DNA of 10,769 nucleotides from Pseudomonadota bacterium (GCA_023389135.1 JAEWEX010000032.1:1-10769); one strand, 5' to 3'. Counted from the stretch's first letter, positions 1-8,488 are shown. Notes: a model not told the origin generated them from the letters alone. Numbers and translations: made by a program.

Positions 1-337
1 CCAGTACATCGCGACCCCCATCGGCGAGGTCCTGACCTTCACCGCGGCCCACACCTTCGACCGCTGGGGCCTCACCGTCGGCGGCGACGTCAAGTTCGTG
101 TTCGAGAACGACGACGTGGCGGCCGGGACGCCCTCGCTGCCGGGCTACGAGGTCGCGAACGTGTTTGCGGAGTACAAGCCCCTTCAGCTTCCGAACCTGA
201 CGCTCCGGGCCGAGCTCAACAACATGTTCGACGAGACCTATGCCGACCGCGCCACATACGGCCAGGAGTTTTCCAACGTCATCCCGCTGCGGGAGCCGGG
301 GCGCTCCTTCCTGCTCAGCGCCACGGTCAGGTACTGA
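1..337 (+). CDS. TonB-dependent receptor, C-terminal fragment
   Basis: This is the 3' end of a gene that begins outside the window; the reading frame starts at base 2 and shows 111 codons before TGA. The visible part alternates short beta-strand-like stretches and ends with features typical of the last strands of a TonB-dependent outer-membrane barrel: an LNNMFDETYADRATYG segment, then a PGRSF turn and a final strand closing on an aromatic residue (ATVRY). Such receptors bring scarce ligands (iron chelates, vitamins, some organic compounds) across the outer membrane using TonB energy. The plug domain and ligand-specific loops are missing, so the ligand cannot be guessed. The gene converges on the Tm-1-like gene and overlaps its stop by 11 bases. 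It is on the opposite strand to the importer operon, so a shared function is only a possibility. Confidence 0.88.
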   Translation, partial: QYIATPIGEVLTFTAAHTFDRWGLTVGGDVKFVFENDDVAAGTPSLPGYEVANVFAEYKPLQLPNLTLRAELNNMFDETYADRATYGQEFSNVIPLREPGRSFLLSATVRY

Positions 338-1553
338 CGCGGCCCGACGGGACGCTCGCCGTGACGTCCCGCACATGGCGCTCCACCGCTGCGGCGAATG
401 CCGGGTCGTTGATGTGATGCGGCACCCGTAGCAGCAGGCGGTCCGGGCCAGGCGCGAAATGGCGTTCCAGCGCGGCGAACAGCGCCGCGTTGGCGGCCGG
501 GTCGTGGAACGCCCCGCCCGGCGCATCCAGCGCCGACAGGCCGCCTTCCGGCAGCAGCAGCCGAACCGGGCCGGCCGAGCGGTTGAGCTTGCCGGCCAGC
601 CAGGCGGCGACGGCCTCCATCTCCTCGGCCGTGGTGCGCATCAGCGTCACATTGGCGTTGTGGACGTGGAACAGCCGGCCGCGATAGCGCTCCGGCACGG
701 TCTCCGGCGCCCAGAAGTTGACCATGTCCAGCGCGCCGCACGAGCCGATCCACGGAATGCCGGTGCGGCCGACGGCGTCGAACCGCTCCGGCCCGGCGGT
801 GCACACGCCGCCCAGCAGGTGATCCGCCGCCTCGGTGGTCGTGAGGTCGACCATGCATTCCAGCATGCCGGCCAGCGCCAGCGCCTCGAACGCCTTCCCG
901 CCGGGCCCGTTGGCGTGGAACACCTGGCACTCGAAATCCGCCGCCAGACGCGCGGTCAGGTGCTGCACCGCGGGCGTGGTGACGCCGAACATGCTGATGC
1001 CAAGGGCCGGCTTCGCATCGACCGGCGCCGGCGCCGGGCGGGTCATCATCCCGGCCAGGGCGTGGGCCGCGTTGGCGAGGACGACGCGTGAAAGCCGGTT
1101 CAGCCCCGCTATGTCGGTCACGGGGAACATCATCGCGATGTCGTGGACGCCGACATAGGGGCCGACATCGCCGGCGGCGAGCGTGGACACCATGAGCTTC
1201 GGCACGCCGATGGGCAGGTCGCGCATGGCCGGCGCGACGATCGCCGTGCCGCCCGATCCGCCGAGGCCGATCATGCCGCCGATGTCGCCGCGTGCGGCCA
1301 TGCAGCGCCGCAGCGCGACCGTCATGGCGCTTACCGCGACGCCGCGGTCGCCCGCCGCGAACACTGCGTCGCGCCCGTCGGGATGGAAGCCGGCGACCGT
1401 CTCGGCGGGGATGTCGGCCGCGGGATCGGAGGCCGCGGTCCCGACATCGACGGTGATCGCCATGAGGCCGGCCGCGCGCAGCAGCCCGGCGACGTAGCGG
1501 AGCTCCTCCGCCTTGGTGTCGAAGGTGCCGACGACATAGGCCGTGCCGGACAT
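327..1553 (-). CDS. Tm-1-like (UPF0261) ATP-binding-domain protein
   Basis: This 408-residue protein matches the full length expected of the UPF0261/Tm-1-like family. Landmarks are the N-terminal GTFDTK (9-14), DVGT (36-39), the glycine-rich GLGGSGGT (96-103), a PKLMVSTLAAGDVGPYVG segment (118-135), and in the C-terminal half FHANGPGGKAFE, LTTTEAADHL and SCGALDMVNF. There is no signal peptide or membrane segment, so it should be cytoplasmic. The bacterial family has no firm biochemical role that I know of. In tomato the same domain is the N-terminal half of Tm-1, which blocks tobamovirus replication. The gene is last in the operon, starting 12 bases after the SRPBCC stop, with only a weak GAGGGG-like ribosome site ahead of its ATG. 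Its TGA lies inside the convergent receptor gene. Family assignment is firm; function is unknown, with a metabolic role on the imported compound as the likeliest guess. Confidence 0.9.
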   Translation of the reverse strand: MSGTAYVVGTFDTKAEELRYVAGLLRAAGLMAITVDVGTAASDPAADIPAETVAGFHPDGRDAVFAAGDRGVAVSAMTVALRRCMAARGDIGGMIGLGGSGGTAIVAPAMRDLPIGVPKLMVSTLAAGDVGPYVGVHDIAMMFPVTDIAGLNRLSRVVLANAAHALAGMMTRPAPAPVDAKPALGISMFGVTTPAVQHLTARLAADFECQVFHANGPGGKAFEALALAGMLECMVDLTTTEAADHLLGGVCTAGPERFDAVGRTGIPWIGSCGALDMVNFWAPETVPERYRGRLFHVHNANVTLMRTTAEEMEAVAAWLAGKLNRSAGPVRLLLPEGGLSALDAPGGAFHDPAANAALFAALERHFAPGPDRLLLRVPHHINDPAFAAAVERHVRDVTASVPSGRVST

Positions 1554-1565
1554 GGCGCGCGCCCC

Positions 1566-2009
1566 TCAGGCCCGCCGCGACTTGGCGACCCTGGCCGCGC
1601 CCTCGAAGGCGAAGCGGAAGGTGTCGCTCACGGTCTGGAACACCGCGTCGGCGTCGGCATCGTCCACCTCGTATTCCGCCCACCATTCGCCGAAGGTCAC
1701 GTCGCCCTCGGTCACGGGTTTGAGGCGCATCTCGGCGACATAGTTCCGCACCGGCAGCGTCGCCTCCAGGATGCGGTAGCAGCAGGTGTGCTCGCGGTCC
1801 GACAGGGTCAGGAGCTCCTCGCGGATGCGCCCGCCGTCATGGGTCCAGAAATCGCGCACGCAGCCGATCTGGTCGGCGGGCCGGCCGCCCTCGATCTCGC
1901 TGCGGGAGAAGAACGGATGGTAGGCGGGCAGGGCGTTGAAGTCGCGCAGCACCCCCCACGCCTCGGCGAGGGGTACATCCATCACGGCGCTCACATAGAC
2001 GCGTGCCAT
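1566..2009 (-). CDS. SRPBCC-family (polyketide-cyclase-like) small protein
   Basis: A 147-residue protein with the layout of the SRPBCC/START-like ligand-binding fold. It opens with an N-terminal strand ([18 protein letters not shown]) of the kind that starts Polyketide_cyc2-type proteins, followed by a [12 protein letters not shown] helix-turn. A long central sheet with GCVRDF and GEWWAEYEV follows, then a long C-terminal helix ([22 protein letters not shown]). These proteins have a deep hydrophobic cavity and bind or convert small organic ligands; the ligand here is unknown. The reading frame is open far upstream, but this start is favoured because AAGGAG stands 7 bases before the ATG and the SRPBCC homology begins at once. 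The first 19 bases overlap the end of the TIM-barrel gene, so translation is probably coupled. Adjacent cysteines at 76-77 lie mid-sheet; their significance is unclear. Confidence 0.86.
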   Translation of the reverse strand: MARVYVSAVMDVPLAEAWGVLRDFNALPAYHPFFSRSEIEGGRPADQIGCVRDFWTHDGGRIREELLTLSDREHTCCYRILEATLPVRNYVAEMRLKPVTEGDVTFGEWWAEYEVDDADADAVFQTVSDTFRFAFEGAARVAKSRRA

Positions 2010-2863
2010 TTGCCGTCTCCTTCCCTTTCCGCGGGGACCCGCAGGCCCTTGAACGTCCTGATGTGCTCGACGATGGCGGTCTCCACCGGCAGGCGCTCGG
2101 CGCTGCTCGCCCCATAGAAGCCGTTGCAGTGCCGGCTGTGCTCGAGGATGAAGGCGACATCCTGCGGCGAGGAGATCGGGCCGCCATGGGCGATCACGAT
2201 GACGTCCTTGCGGATGCGGCGGGCGGCCTCGGCCCAGTCGTCGATGAGCCGTGCGCAGTCGGCCAGGCTGCGGGCGGTGGTGGCGCCGATGGTGCCGCCG
2301 GTGGTGACGCCCATATGCGGCACGATCAGGTCGGCGCCCGCGCGCACCATCTCCTCGGCCTCGTCGGCGCTGAACACGTAGGGCGTGGTCAGCAGGTCGA
2401 TCTCGTGCGCCTGGCGGATCATGTCGATCTCGCTGGAGAAGTTGATGCCGGTCTCCTCCAGGCTGACGCGGAAGGTGCCGTCGATGATGCCGACCGTCGG
2501 GAAGTTCTGCACGCCGGAGAATCCGAGCTCCTTCAGCTTCCTGAGGAAGACCGGCATGATCACGAAGGGGTCGGTGCCGTTGACGCCGGCGATCACGGGC
2601 GTCTTCCGCGCCACCGGCAGCACCTCGCCCGCCATCTCGACCACGATGTCGTTGGCGTTGCCATAGGCCAGCAGCCCCGCCGAGGAGGCGCGCCCGGCCA
2701 TCCGGTAGCGGCCGGAATTGTAGACGATGATCAGGTCGATCCCGCCGGCCTCCTCGCATTTGGCGGAGATGCCGGTGCCGGCGCCGCCGCCGATGATCGG
2801 CTCACCGCGCCGGATCATCTCGTGAAAGCGCTCCATTATGGCTTGGCGTTCAAACCGGGGCAT
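1991..2863 (-). CDS. PEP-hydrolase-family TIM-barrel protein
   Basis: A 290-residue protein of the phosphoenolpyruvate hydrolase-like family (PF09370, also called TIM-barrel signal transduction protein). Visible motifs are GGGAGTG (25-31), [24 protein letters not shown] (34-57, split here only for description), GVNGTDPF (93-100), FPTVGIIDG (121-129), PHMGVTTGG (182-190), HGGPI (226-230) and YGASSAE (250-256), consistent with loops at the mouth of a barrel. It has no signal peptide and should be cytoplasmic. The family name rests on similarity to PEP-active enzymes; the true reaction is not established. This domain is the C-terminal half of plant Tm-1, and the N-terminal half is encoded two genes downstream. 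The ATG at 2863 follows AAGGAAGG with a 5-base gap and overlaps the LivM end by 14 bases. An in-frame extension to 2926 lies wholly inside livM and was not used. Confidence 0.9.
   Translation of the reverse strand: MPRFERQAIMERFHEMIRRGEPIIGGGAGTGISAKCEEAGGIDLIIVYNSGRYRMAGRASSAGLLAYGNANDIVVEMAGEVLPVARKTPVIAGVNGTDPFVIMPVFLRKLKELGFSGVQNFPTVGIIDGTFRVSLEETGINFSSEIDMIRQAHEIDLLTTPYVFSADEAEEMVRAGADLIVPHMGVTTGGTIGATTARSLADCARLIDDWAEAARRIRKDVIVIAHGGPISSPQDVAFILEHSRHCNGFYGASSAERLPVETAIVEHIRTFKGLRVPAEREGDGKWHASM
2017..2022 (-). promoter_or_regulatory. Ribosome binding site of the SRPBCC gene
   Basis: AAGGAG on the minus strand, 7 bases before the ATG whose last base is 2007. It sits inside the end of the TIM-barrel coding region and decides the start of the SRPBCC gene, whose frame is otherwise open for hundreds of bases upstream. 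Confidence 0.7.
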
Positions 2864-3839
2864 GTCGACCTTCCTTGATGGTGCGGGGAGCGGGCACCGC
2901 CGCTGCGCGCCGCTGCTGCAGCACATGATTGAGTTGCCCCACCACGCCGCGGCGGAACACGAGCACGCACAGGATGAACACGAGGCCGATGACGATCGTG
3001 ACCCAGGCGCCCAGCGCGTCGAAATAGTGGTGCAGGGACGAAATCAGCACCGCGCCGATGGCCGGGCCGAACACCGAGTTCATGCCGCCCAGCAGGGTCA
3101 TCAGGATCACCTCGCCGGACATGTGCCAGTGGGCGTCCGTCAGCGCGGCGAGCTGGAACACGATGCATTTCAGCGAGCCGGCCAGCCCCGACAGACCCGC
3201 CGACAGGGCGAAGGCCAGGATCTTGTAGCGGTCGACCGCATATCCCAGCGACCGGGCCCGCGGCTCGTGCTCGCGGATCGCGCGCAACACCTCGCCGAAC
3301 GGCGAATGCACGATGCGGTTGACCATCCACAGCGCGCCGGCGAAGCAGGCCAGCACGACGAAGTAGAGATTGAAGTCGCTGGAGAGATCGACGAGGCCCA
3401 GCAGCACGCCGCGCGGGATCTGCTGCATGCCGTCCTCCGCGCCGGTGAACTCGGCCTGGAGGAACAGGAAGTACACCATCTGCGCCAGCGCCAGCGTGAT
3501 CATGGCGAGGTAGACGCCCTGGCGCCGGATCGCCAGCGCGCCGAAGGCGGCCCCCAGCGCCGCGGCGGCGAGCACGCCGGCCAGGATGCCGATCTCCGGG
3601 GGCAGGCCGAGCTCGCGCAGCGCGTAGCCCGTGACATAGGCGGAGCCGCCGAAGAACGCCGCGTGGCCGAAGGACAGGATGCCGGCATGGCCGAGCAGGA
3701 TGTTGTAGCCGCATGCGAACAGCGCGAAGCACATCACCTTCATCGCGAACACCGGATAGACGACGTGCGGGACGAACGGCACCGCCACCAGCAGCGCGAA
3801 CACGACCACCATGACGATGCGGCGGGCGGCGGGCGACAT
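2850..3839 (-). CDS. livM: Liv-type ABC transporter permease (LivM family)
   Basis: A 329-residue inner-membrane permease of the LivM family. Hydrophobic segments recur through the protein, for example about 8-30, 33-50, 84-104, 108-127, 157-176, 205-224, 243-268 and 277-296. The [20 protein letters not shown] region (44-63) and the cytoplasmic coupling loop around [20 protein letters not shown] (181-200) are characteristic; that loop docks on an ATPase. It pairs with LivH to form the channel for the compound delivered by the binding protein. Its ATG shares a base with the LivH stop (TGATG), and AGGAGG lies 4 bases before it inside livH, so the two are almost certainly translated together. 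The name marks the family only; the substrate is not known to be a branched-chain amino acid. Its basic C-terminal tail (from about 309) overlaps the next gene. Confidence 0.93.
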   Translation of the reverse strand: MSPAARRIVMVVVFALLVAVPFVPHVVYPVFAMKVMCFALFACGYNILLGHAGILSFGHAAFFGGSAYVTGYALRELGLPPEIGILAGVLAAAALGAAFGALAIRRQGVYLAMITLALAQMVYFLFLQAEFTGAEDGMQQIPRGVLLGLVDLSSDFNLYFVVLACFAGALWMVNRIVHSPFGEVLRAIREHEPRARSLGYAVDRYKILAFALSAGLSGLAGSLKCIVFQLAALTDAHWHMSGEVILMTLLGGMNSVFGPAIGAVLISSLHHYFDALGAWVTIVIGLVFILCVLVFRRGVVGQLNHVLQQRRAAAVPAPRTIKEGRHAPV

Positions 3840-4726
3840 CAGCCCTCCTCCCGGCCGAACAGGCCGGCGGGCCGCAGCAGCAGGATCAGCGCCATGGCGA
3901 GGAAGACGACCGTGGTGGACGCCTCCGAATAGTAGACCTTGGTCAGGCCCTCCACCACGCCGAGCCCGAGGCCGGTCATGGCCGCCCCGAAGATCGAGCC
4001 GAGGCCGCCGATGACCACGATGGCGAAGACGATGATGACGAGGTCGGAGCCCATGGACGGGTAGACGTGCTGGATCGGCGCCGCCAGCACGCCGGCGAAG
4101 GCGGCGAGGCCGACGCCCGCGCCGTAGGTCAGCGTCAGGAGCAGCGGAACGTTGATGCCGAAGGACTGGGTGAGCTCCGGCTTCTCGGTGGCGGCGCGCA
4201 GCCAGGCGCCGACCTGGGTGCGCTCGACCACGAACCAGGTGACGATGCACACCGCCAGCGCAGCGGCGATCACGAAGGCGCGGTAGATCGGCAGCACCAT
4301 GAAGCCGAGGTTCCACACGCCGCGCAGCTCCGGCGGCGTCGGGAACGGCTGGCCCGAGGAGCCGAACGCGACCCGGAAGCCGCCCTCCAGCACCAGCACG
4401 AGGCCGAAGGTGAGCAGCAGCCCGTAGAGCGGGTCGAGCCCGTAGATGCGCCGCAGCAGCAGCCGCTCGAACACGACGCCGAACAGGCCGACGACCAGCG
4501 GGGACACGATGAGGAGCGGCCAGTAGCCGACGCCCAGGCGGCTGCCGATGATGTAGGCGACGAAGGCGCCCGCCATGAACAGCGCGCCATGGGCGAAGTT
4601 CACGATCCGCAGCAGGCCGAAGATGATGGCGAGCCCGAGGCTCAGCACCGCGTAGAAGGCGCCGTTGACGAGGCCGAGCATGATCTGGCCCAGGAACGCC
4701 TGGATCGGAACGCCGAAGATGTCCAT
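3839..4726 (-). CDS. livH: Liv-type ABC transporter permease (LivH family)
   Basis: A 295-residue LivH-family permease, the usual size. Diagnostic features are the N-terminal GLVNGAFYAVLSLGLAIIFG followed by LRIVNFAHG (39-47), the coupling loop ERTQVGAWLRAATEKPELTQ (168-187) with FGIN after it, VVIGGLGSIFGA (237-248) and a terminal LRPAGLFGR. About eight membrane spans are expected. With LivM it forms the membrane pore of the importer. The ATG has AGGAGG 10 bases upstream. The gene is 106 bases downstream of the binding-protein stop, and a strong terminator hairpin lies in that gap, so its transcription probably depends on read-through. Family assignment is firm; substrate is open. Confidence 0.93.
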   Translation of the reverse strand: MDIFGVPIQAFLGQIMLGLVNGAFYAVLSLGLAIIFGLLRIVNFAHGALFMAGAFVAYIIGSRLGVGYWPLLIVSPLVVGLFGVVFERLLLRRIYGLDPLYGLLLTFGLVLVLEGGFRVAFGSSGQPFPTPPELRGVWNLGFMVLPIYRAFVIAAALAVCIVTWFVVERTQVGAWLRAATEKPELTQSFGINVPLLLTLTYGAGVGLAAFAGVLAAPIQHVYPSMGSDLVIIVFAIVVIGGLGSIFGAAMTGLGLGVVEGLTKVYYSEASTTVVFLAMALILLLRPAGLFGREEG

Positions 4727-4787
4727 GTCCCGCCCGCCTCCTGCCGGTCGCGCCCGGACCGCGCAGGGGAACCTGGCCCGAAGGTCG

Positions 4788-4824
4788 AAAAAGGGCTCCG
4801 GCCGGCCCCCCTGCCGGCCGGAGC
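4788..4824 (-). terminator. Intrinsic terminator between binding-protein gene and livH
   Basis: On the minus strand a perfect 12-base-pair stem (GCTCCGGCCGGC against its complement, 4813-4824 with 4795-4806) closes a 6-base loop and is followed after two C residues by TTTTT (4792-4788). It begins 8 bases after the stop of the binding-protein gene. Because livH has no obvious promoter of its own, this is best read as a partial terminator, or 3'-end mRNA stabiliser, giving much more binding protein than permease, as is common in binding-protein-dependent importers. Confidence 0.82.
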
Positions 4825-4832
4825 AGGGAAGG

Positions 4833-6044
4833 TTACTTCTTCACCAGCTCGCAGGTGCTCTGCTCGAGCGGCTGGAACGCCTGCGCGGCGGGAATGGTGG
4901 CCACCGGCTTCAGGTAGTCCCAGTCGTACTTGGACTCCTCCGGCGACTTGACCTCCCACAGATACATGTCGTGCACCATGCGGCCGTCGACGCGGATCGA
5001 GCCGTCCTTGGCGAAGAAGTCGTTGATCGGCATCTCGCGCATCTTGGCGGAGACCTTGTCGGGGTCGTCGGTGCCGGCCGCCTCGACCGCGCGCAGGTAG
5101 TGCATGGTGGAGGAATAGTCCGCGGCCTGGGCCATGTTGGGCATCTTGCCGGCGCGCTCATAGAAGCGCTTGGCGAACTCGCGGGTCTCGTCGTTCATGT
5201 CCCAGTACCAGGCGTTGGTCAGGAGCAGGCCCTGGGCGGTCTCCAGGCCGAGCGAGTGGACATCCTCGATCCACAGCAGCAGGGCGGCAAGCTTCTGCTT
5301 CTCGGTGGCGCCGAACTCGGCCGCCGCCTTGATGGCGTTGACCGCGTCGGCGCCGGTGGAGGCGACGCCGATGATCTTGGCCTGGGAGGCCTGCGCCTGG
5401 AGGATGTAGGACGAGAAGTCGGTGGTCGCGAGCGGGTGGCGGGCGGCGCCGACGACCCGGCCCTTGTTGTCGCGCACGACGTTGGAGACCTGCTGCTCCA
5501 GCCCGATGCCGAAGGCGAAGTCCACCGTCAGGAAGAACCAGGTGTCGCCGCCGTTCTCCACCACCGCCTTGCCGGTGCCGTGCGCCAGCGAATAGGCGTC
5601 GTAGGCGTAGTGGACGGCATAGGGCGAGCACAGCTCGTTGGTGATGCCCATGTTGGAGGCGCCGTTGACGATGACGTGGCGCTTCTTCTCCTTGGCCACG
5701 GAGGCGACCGCGCGCGCCACCCCGGAATTGGCCAGGTCGTTGATCATGTCGACGCCGCCGGTGTCGAACCATTCGCGGGCCTTGGCCGCGCCGACGTCGG
5801 GCTTGTTCAGGTGATCGGCGAACACCACGTCGATCTTCTTGCCGAGCACGGTTCCGCCCATGTCCTCGGCGGCCATGCGCACCGCCTCGACGGCGCCCTT
5901 GCCGGACAGGTCGTTGTAGATGCCCGACATGTCGGCGAGCACGCCGATGCGCACCACGTCGTCGGAGACCTGGGCCGTGGCTGGCGCTGCCGCGACGGCA
6001 AGAAGCGCGCAGGCGGCAACGGAATATTTGAGACGCTTGGCCAT
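4833..6044 (-). CDS. ABC transporter periplasmic substrate-binding protein (Peripla_BP_6 type)
   Basis: A 403-residue precursor. It starts with a Sec signal peptide: basic MAKRLK, a hydrophobic core to about 20, and a likely cleavage after ATA (24/25). The mature part begins with VRIGVLADMSGIYNDLSGKG (31-50), the typical first strand and ligand loop of the type I Leu/Ile/Val-binding fold (Peripla_BP_6). Further landmarks are DHLNKPDVG (77-85), NSGVARAV, NGASN (127-131), WFFLTVDFAFG (169-179), RHPLATTDFSSYILQAQAS and ASTGADAVNAIKAAAEFG. It captures the substrate in the periplasm and hands it to LivH/LivM. The chosen ATG has GGAGG 5 bases upstream; an in-frame ATG at 6131 would add 29 residues before the signal peptide and overlap the AraC start. 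First gene of the operon and divergent from araC. The ligand cannot be deduced. Confidence 0.93.
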   Translation of the reverse strand: MAKRLKYSVAACALLAVAAAPATAQVSDDVVRIGVLADMSGIYNDLSGKGAVEAVRMAAEDMGGTVLGKKIDVVFADHLNKPDVGAAKAREWFDTGGVDMINDLANSGVARAVASVAKEKKRHVIVNGASNMGITNELCSPYAVHYAYDAYSLAHGTGKAVVENGGDTWFFLTVDFAFGIGLEQQVSNVVRDNKGRVVGAARHPLATTDFSSYILQAQASQAKIIGVASTGADAVNAIKAAAEFGATEKQKLAALLLWIEDVHSLGLETAQGLLLTNAWYWDMNDETREFAKRFYERAGKMPNMAQAADYSSTMHYLRAVEAAGTDDPDKVSAKMREMPINDFFAKDGSIRVDGRMVHDMYLWEVKSPEESKYDWDYLKPVATIPAAQAFQPLEQSTCELVKK

Positions 6045-6116
6045 GCTGTCCTCCCCATATGTTTCAAGCATGTTATTATTGGGGTCCACATTAGCGGCGA
6101 CGCAGGCCCCTGATCC
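6045..6116. promoter_or_regulatory. Divergent promoter region between binding protein and AraC regulator
   Basis: A 72-base gap between two divergent starts, with an AT-rich island at about 6057-6080 that stands out in this GC-rich setting. It contains the CTAATGTGGACC element (listed separately) and an imperfect palindrome, ATGTTTCAAGCAT (6059-6071, one mismatched pair), just before the binding-protein ribosome site. I could not place convincing -35/-10 pairs for either direction, which would fit an activator-dependent promoter. The gap is small enough that one bound protein could affect both genes. Confidence 0.6.
6083..6094 (-). promoter_or_regulatory. Shared element CTAATGTGGACC upstream of binding-protein gene
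   Basis: Read on the minus strand, this 12-base element lies 38 bases before the ATG of the binding-protein gene. An 11/12 identical copy in the same orientation precedes livG. It may be an operator for the neighbouring AraC protein or a conserved -10 region (TAATGT) of a common promoter type. No protein binding is shown; the call rests on the repeat, its position and its AT-rich core. Confidence 0.45.
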
Positions 6117-6962
6117 ATGGCTGGTTCCCACGAAAATCTATCTGAAACCCACATAGTGGGGGACGACACACGCCAGCTCGCGGTGCGGGCGGAGGATTGC
6201 CCGGCGCTGGCGCAGCGGCATATCTCGCATGTGGGCGTCGGCGACGCGGCCGCGCCCTACCGGATCGTGCGCACCAGGCTCAGCGGAACCTACGTCCATG
6301 CCAGCCTGGGCGGGGAGGGGCGCATCCTGCTGGACGGGCGCTGGCGGCCCCACCGGGCGGGCATGGTCTCGCTTGCGCCCGCCCATGTGCTGCACGCCTT
6401 CCACGCCATCCCGTCGCGACGCTGGCAGTATTGCTGGGTGCGCTACCAGCCGACCTCGCCGCGCTCGTCCATCGGCTTCATCTCGCCGGTGATGGCGCGG
6501 TTCGACGCCGAGGCGCTCAAGCACGCGATCCTCGGGCTCCACCGCGAGGTCCAGACCGGCGGCAACACCGGCTCGGCGACGCTGTGGCTCGACGTGATCG
6601 AGCATTACGTCACGCGGTTCGCCGAGCCGCTGCAGCGCGAGGACCGGCTCAGGGCGGTGTGGAATGCGGTGCAGTCGGAGCTGGACCGGCCATGGACCGT
6701 GGAGACGCTGGCCAGGCTCGCCAACATCAGCGGCGAGCATCTGCGGCGGCTGTGCCAGCGCAGCCTGGGCCGCAGCCCGATGCAGCAGCTCGCCTCGCTG
6801 CGCATCCAGCACGCCGCCCACAGGCTGGCCACCACGGACGAGAAGATCGAGGAGATCGCGCGCCGGGTCGGCTACCAGAACCCGTTCGCCTTCTCCAACA
6901 CCTTCAAGCGCATGACCGGGTTCCGCCCGTCGCAGTTCCGCCAGAGCGGCGCCCGCGAGGGC

Positions 6963-6974
<12 letters not shown>
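6117..6974 (+). CDS. AraC-family transcriptional regulator
   Basis: A 285-residue protein with an N-terminal cupin-like sensor region (about 35-130, including WRPHRAGMVSLAPAHVLHAF, the usual AraC_binding turn) and a C-terminal pair of helix-turn-helix motifs. The first is near 194-216 (TVETLARLANISGEHLRRLC), the second near 242-266 (KIEEIARRVGYQNPFAFSNTFKR), followed by the family ending TGFRPSQFR. It is divergent from the binding-protein gene and sits between the two transporter units, so it is very probably their local regulator, with the imported compound or a derivative as effector (inference). The start is uncertain: ATG at 6117 has no clear ribosome site, and in-frame GTG codons at 6156 and 6183 would still leave the conserved region intact. 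The 3' end overlaps livF by 12 bases, tail to tail. Confidence 0.92.
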
Positions 6975-7656
<682 letters not shown>

Positions 7657-7664
<8 letters not shown>

Positions 7665-8409
7665 GGCCGGCGGCTCCGATATAGGCCTCGACGACCCGCG
7701 GGTCCTTCGACACGGTCGCGTAGTCCCCCTCGGCCAGCACCTCGCCGCGGGCGAGCACGGTGATGCGGTCGCACAGCTCGGCCACGATCCCCAGATTGTG
7801 CTCCACCATCAGCACCGTGCGCCCCCGGGCGGCGGTGCGGATCAGCGCGGTGATGCGGCCGACGTCCTCGTGGCCCATGCCGGCGGTGGGTTCGTCGAGC
7901 AGCATCACCTCCGGCTCCAGCGCCAGGGTGGTGGCAAGCTCCAGCGCGCGCTTGCGGCCGTAGGCGAGCTCGCCGGCGGGCGTGTCCGCGAACTCGTCGA
8001 GGCCGACATCGGCGATCAGTTCGCGCGCCCGCGGCTCCAGCTCCGCCAGGACCGCGCTGGAACGCCAGAAGTCGTAGGAGCCGCCGCGGCGGCGCTGCAG
8101 CGCCAGCCGCACATTCTCGATCACCGTCAGGTTGTTGAACACCGCCGAGATCTGGAAGGAGCGGACCACGCCGAGGCGGGCCACCGCGTCAGGGCTCTGG
8201 CCGGTGATGTCGCGGCCGTTGAGCTGGATCGCGCCTGCCGTCGGCTCCAGGAATTTCGTGAGAAGATTGAAGCATGTGGTCTTGCCGGCCCCGTTGGGGC
8301 CGATCAAGGCATGAACCGATCCGCGGCGCACCGCGAAAGACACGTTGGAAACGGCCCTGAAGCCGCTGAATTCCTTCACCAATCCTTCGGCTTTAAGCAC
8401 AGTGTCCAT
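7657..8409 (-). CDS. livG: Liv-type ABC transporter ATPase (LivG family)
   Basis: A 250-residue ATPase of the LivG family. Motifs are Walker A GPNGAGKTT (37-45), Q-loop around Gln86 (VVRSFQIS), signature LAYGRKR (148-154) in place of the classical LSGGQ as is usual for LivG-like proteins, Walker B MLLDEP (169-174) and switch histidine in VEHN (His204). It pairs with LivF as the energy source of the importer. I chose the ATG at 8409, which gives the family's normal N-terminus; an in-frame TTG at 8424 would add five residues but has AGGA touching the start codon, too close to serve. The ATG itself has only a GGGGCGGG stretch nearby, so initiation may be weak. A plausible promoter lies 50-80 bases upstream. 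Confidence 0.92.
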
Positions 8410-8455
8410 GGCCCGCCCCGACAATCCTGCAACAAGACGCTGAAATCTTTCCAGC

Positions 8456-8467
8456 GGTGCACATTAG
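8456..8467 (-). promoter_or_regulatory. Shared element CTAATGTGCACC upstream of livG
   Basis: Second copy of the 12-base element found ahead of the binding-protein gene, differing at one position (C for G). It reads in the direction of livG and ends 46 bases before the livG ATG, a spacing similar to the 38 bases at the other site. The two transporter units therefore share a candidate control element. Confidence 0.45.
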
Positions 8468-8488
8468 ACGGTTGTTTGCGGCTGCCAA
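8461..8488 (-). promoter_or_regulatory. Candidate sigma-70-type promoter of livGF
   Basis: On the minus strand, TTGGCA (8488-8483, five of six matches to TTGACA) is followed after 16 bases by TAATGT (8466-8461, a weak -10). The -10 coincides with the core of the shared element. Transcription would start roughly 45 bases before the livG ATG. The weak -10 leaves room for activation or for a chance match. Confidence 0.4.

Noticed and set aside
348..371. Inverted repeat CGGGACG...CGTCCCG, 7-base arms and 10-base loop, just after the receptor stop
   Set aside because: No T-run on either side and it lies in the Tm-1-like coding region; too weak to call a terminator.
238..1686. Long minus-strand frame (482 codons) over the Tm-1-like gene, very rich in Arg and Gly
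   Set aside because: Out-of-frame shadow of the real gene caused by high GC; no domain, no ribosome site, biased composition.
2864..2926. N-terminal extension of the TIM-barrel protein to 2926
   Set aside because: Lies within livM, does not resemble the family N-terminus, and the inner ATG has a strong ribosome site.
6059..6071. Imperfect palindrome ATGTTTCAAGCAT as an AraC operator
   Set aside because: One mismatched pair, not repeated before livG, and AraC proteins usually bind direct repeats; noted only within the promoter entry.
6045..6131. Upstream start for the binding protein at 6131
   Set aside because: Would place 29 polar residues before a clear signal peptide and overlap the AraC start; the ATG at 6044 has GGAGG at the right distance.
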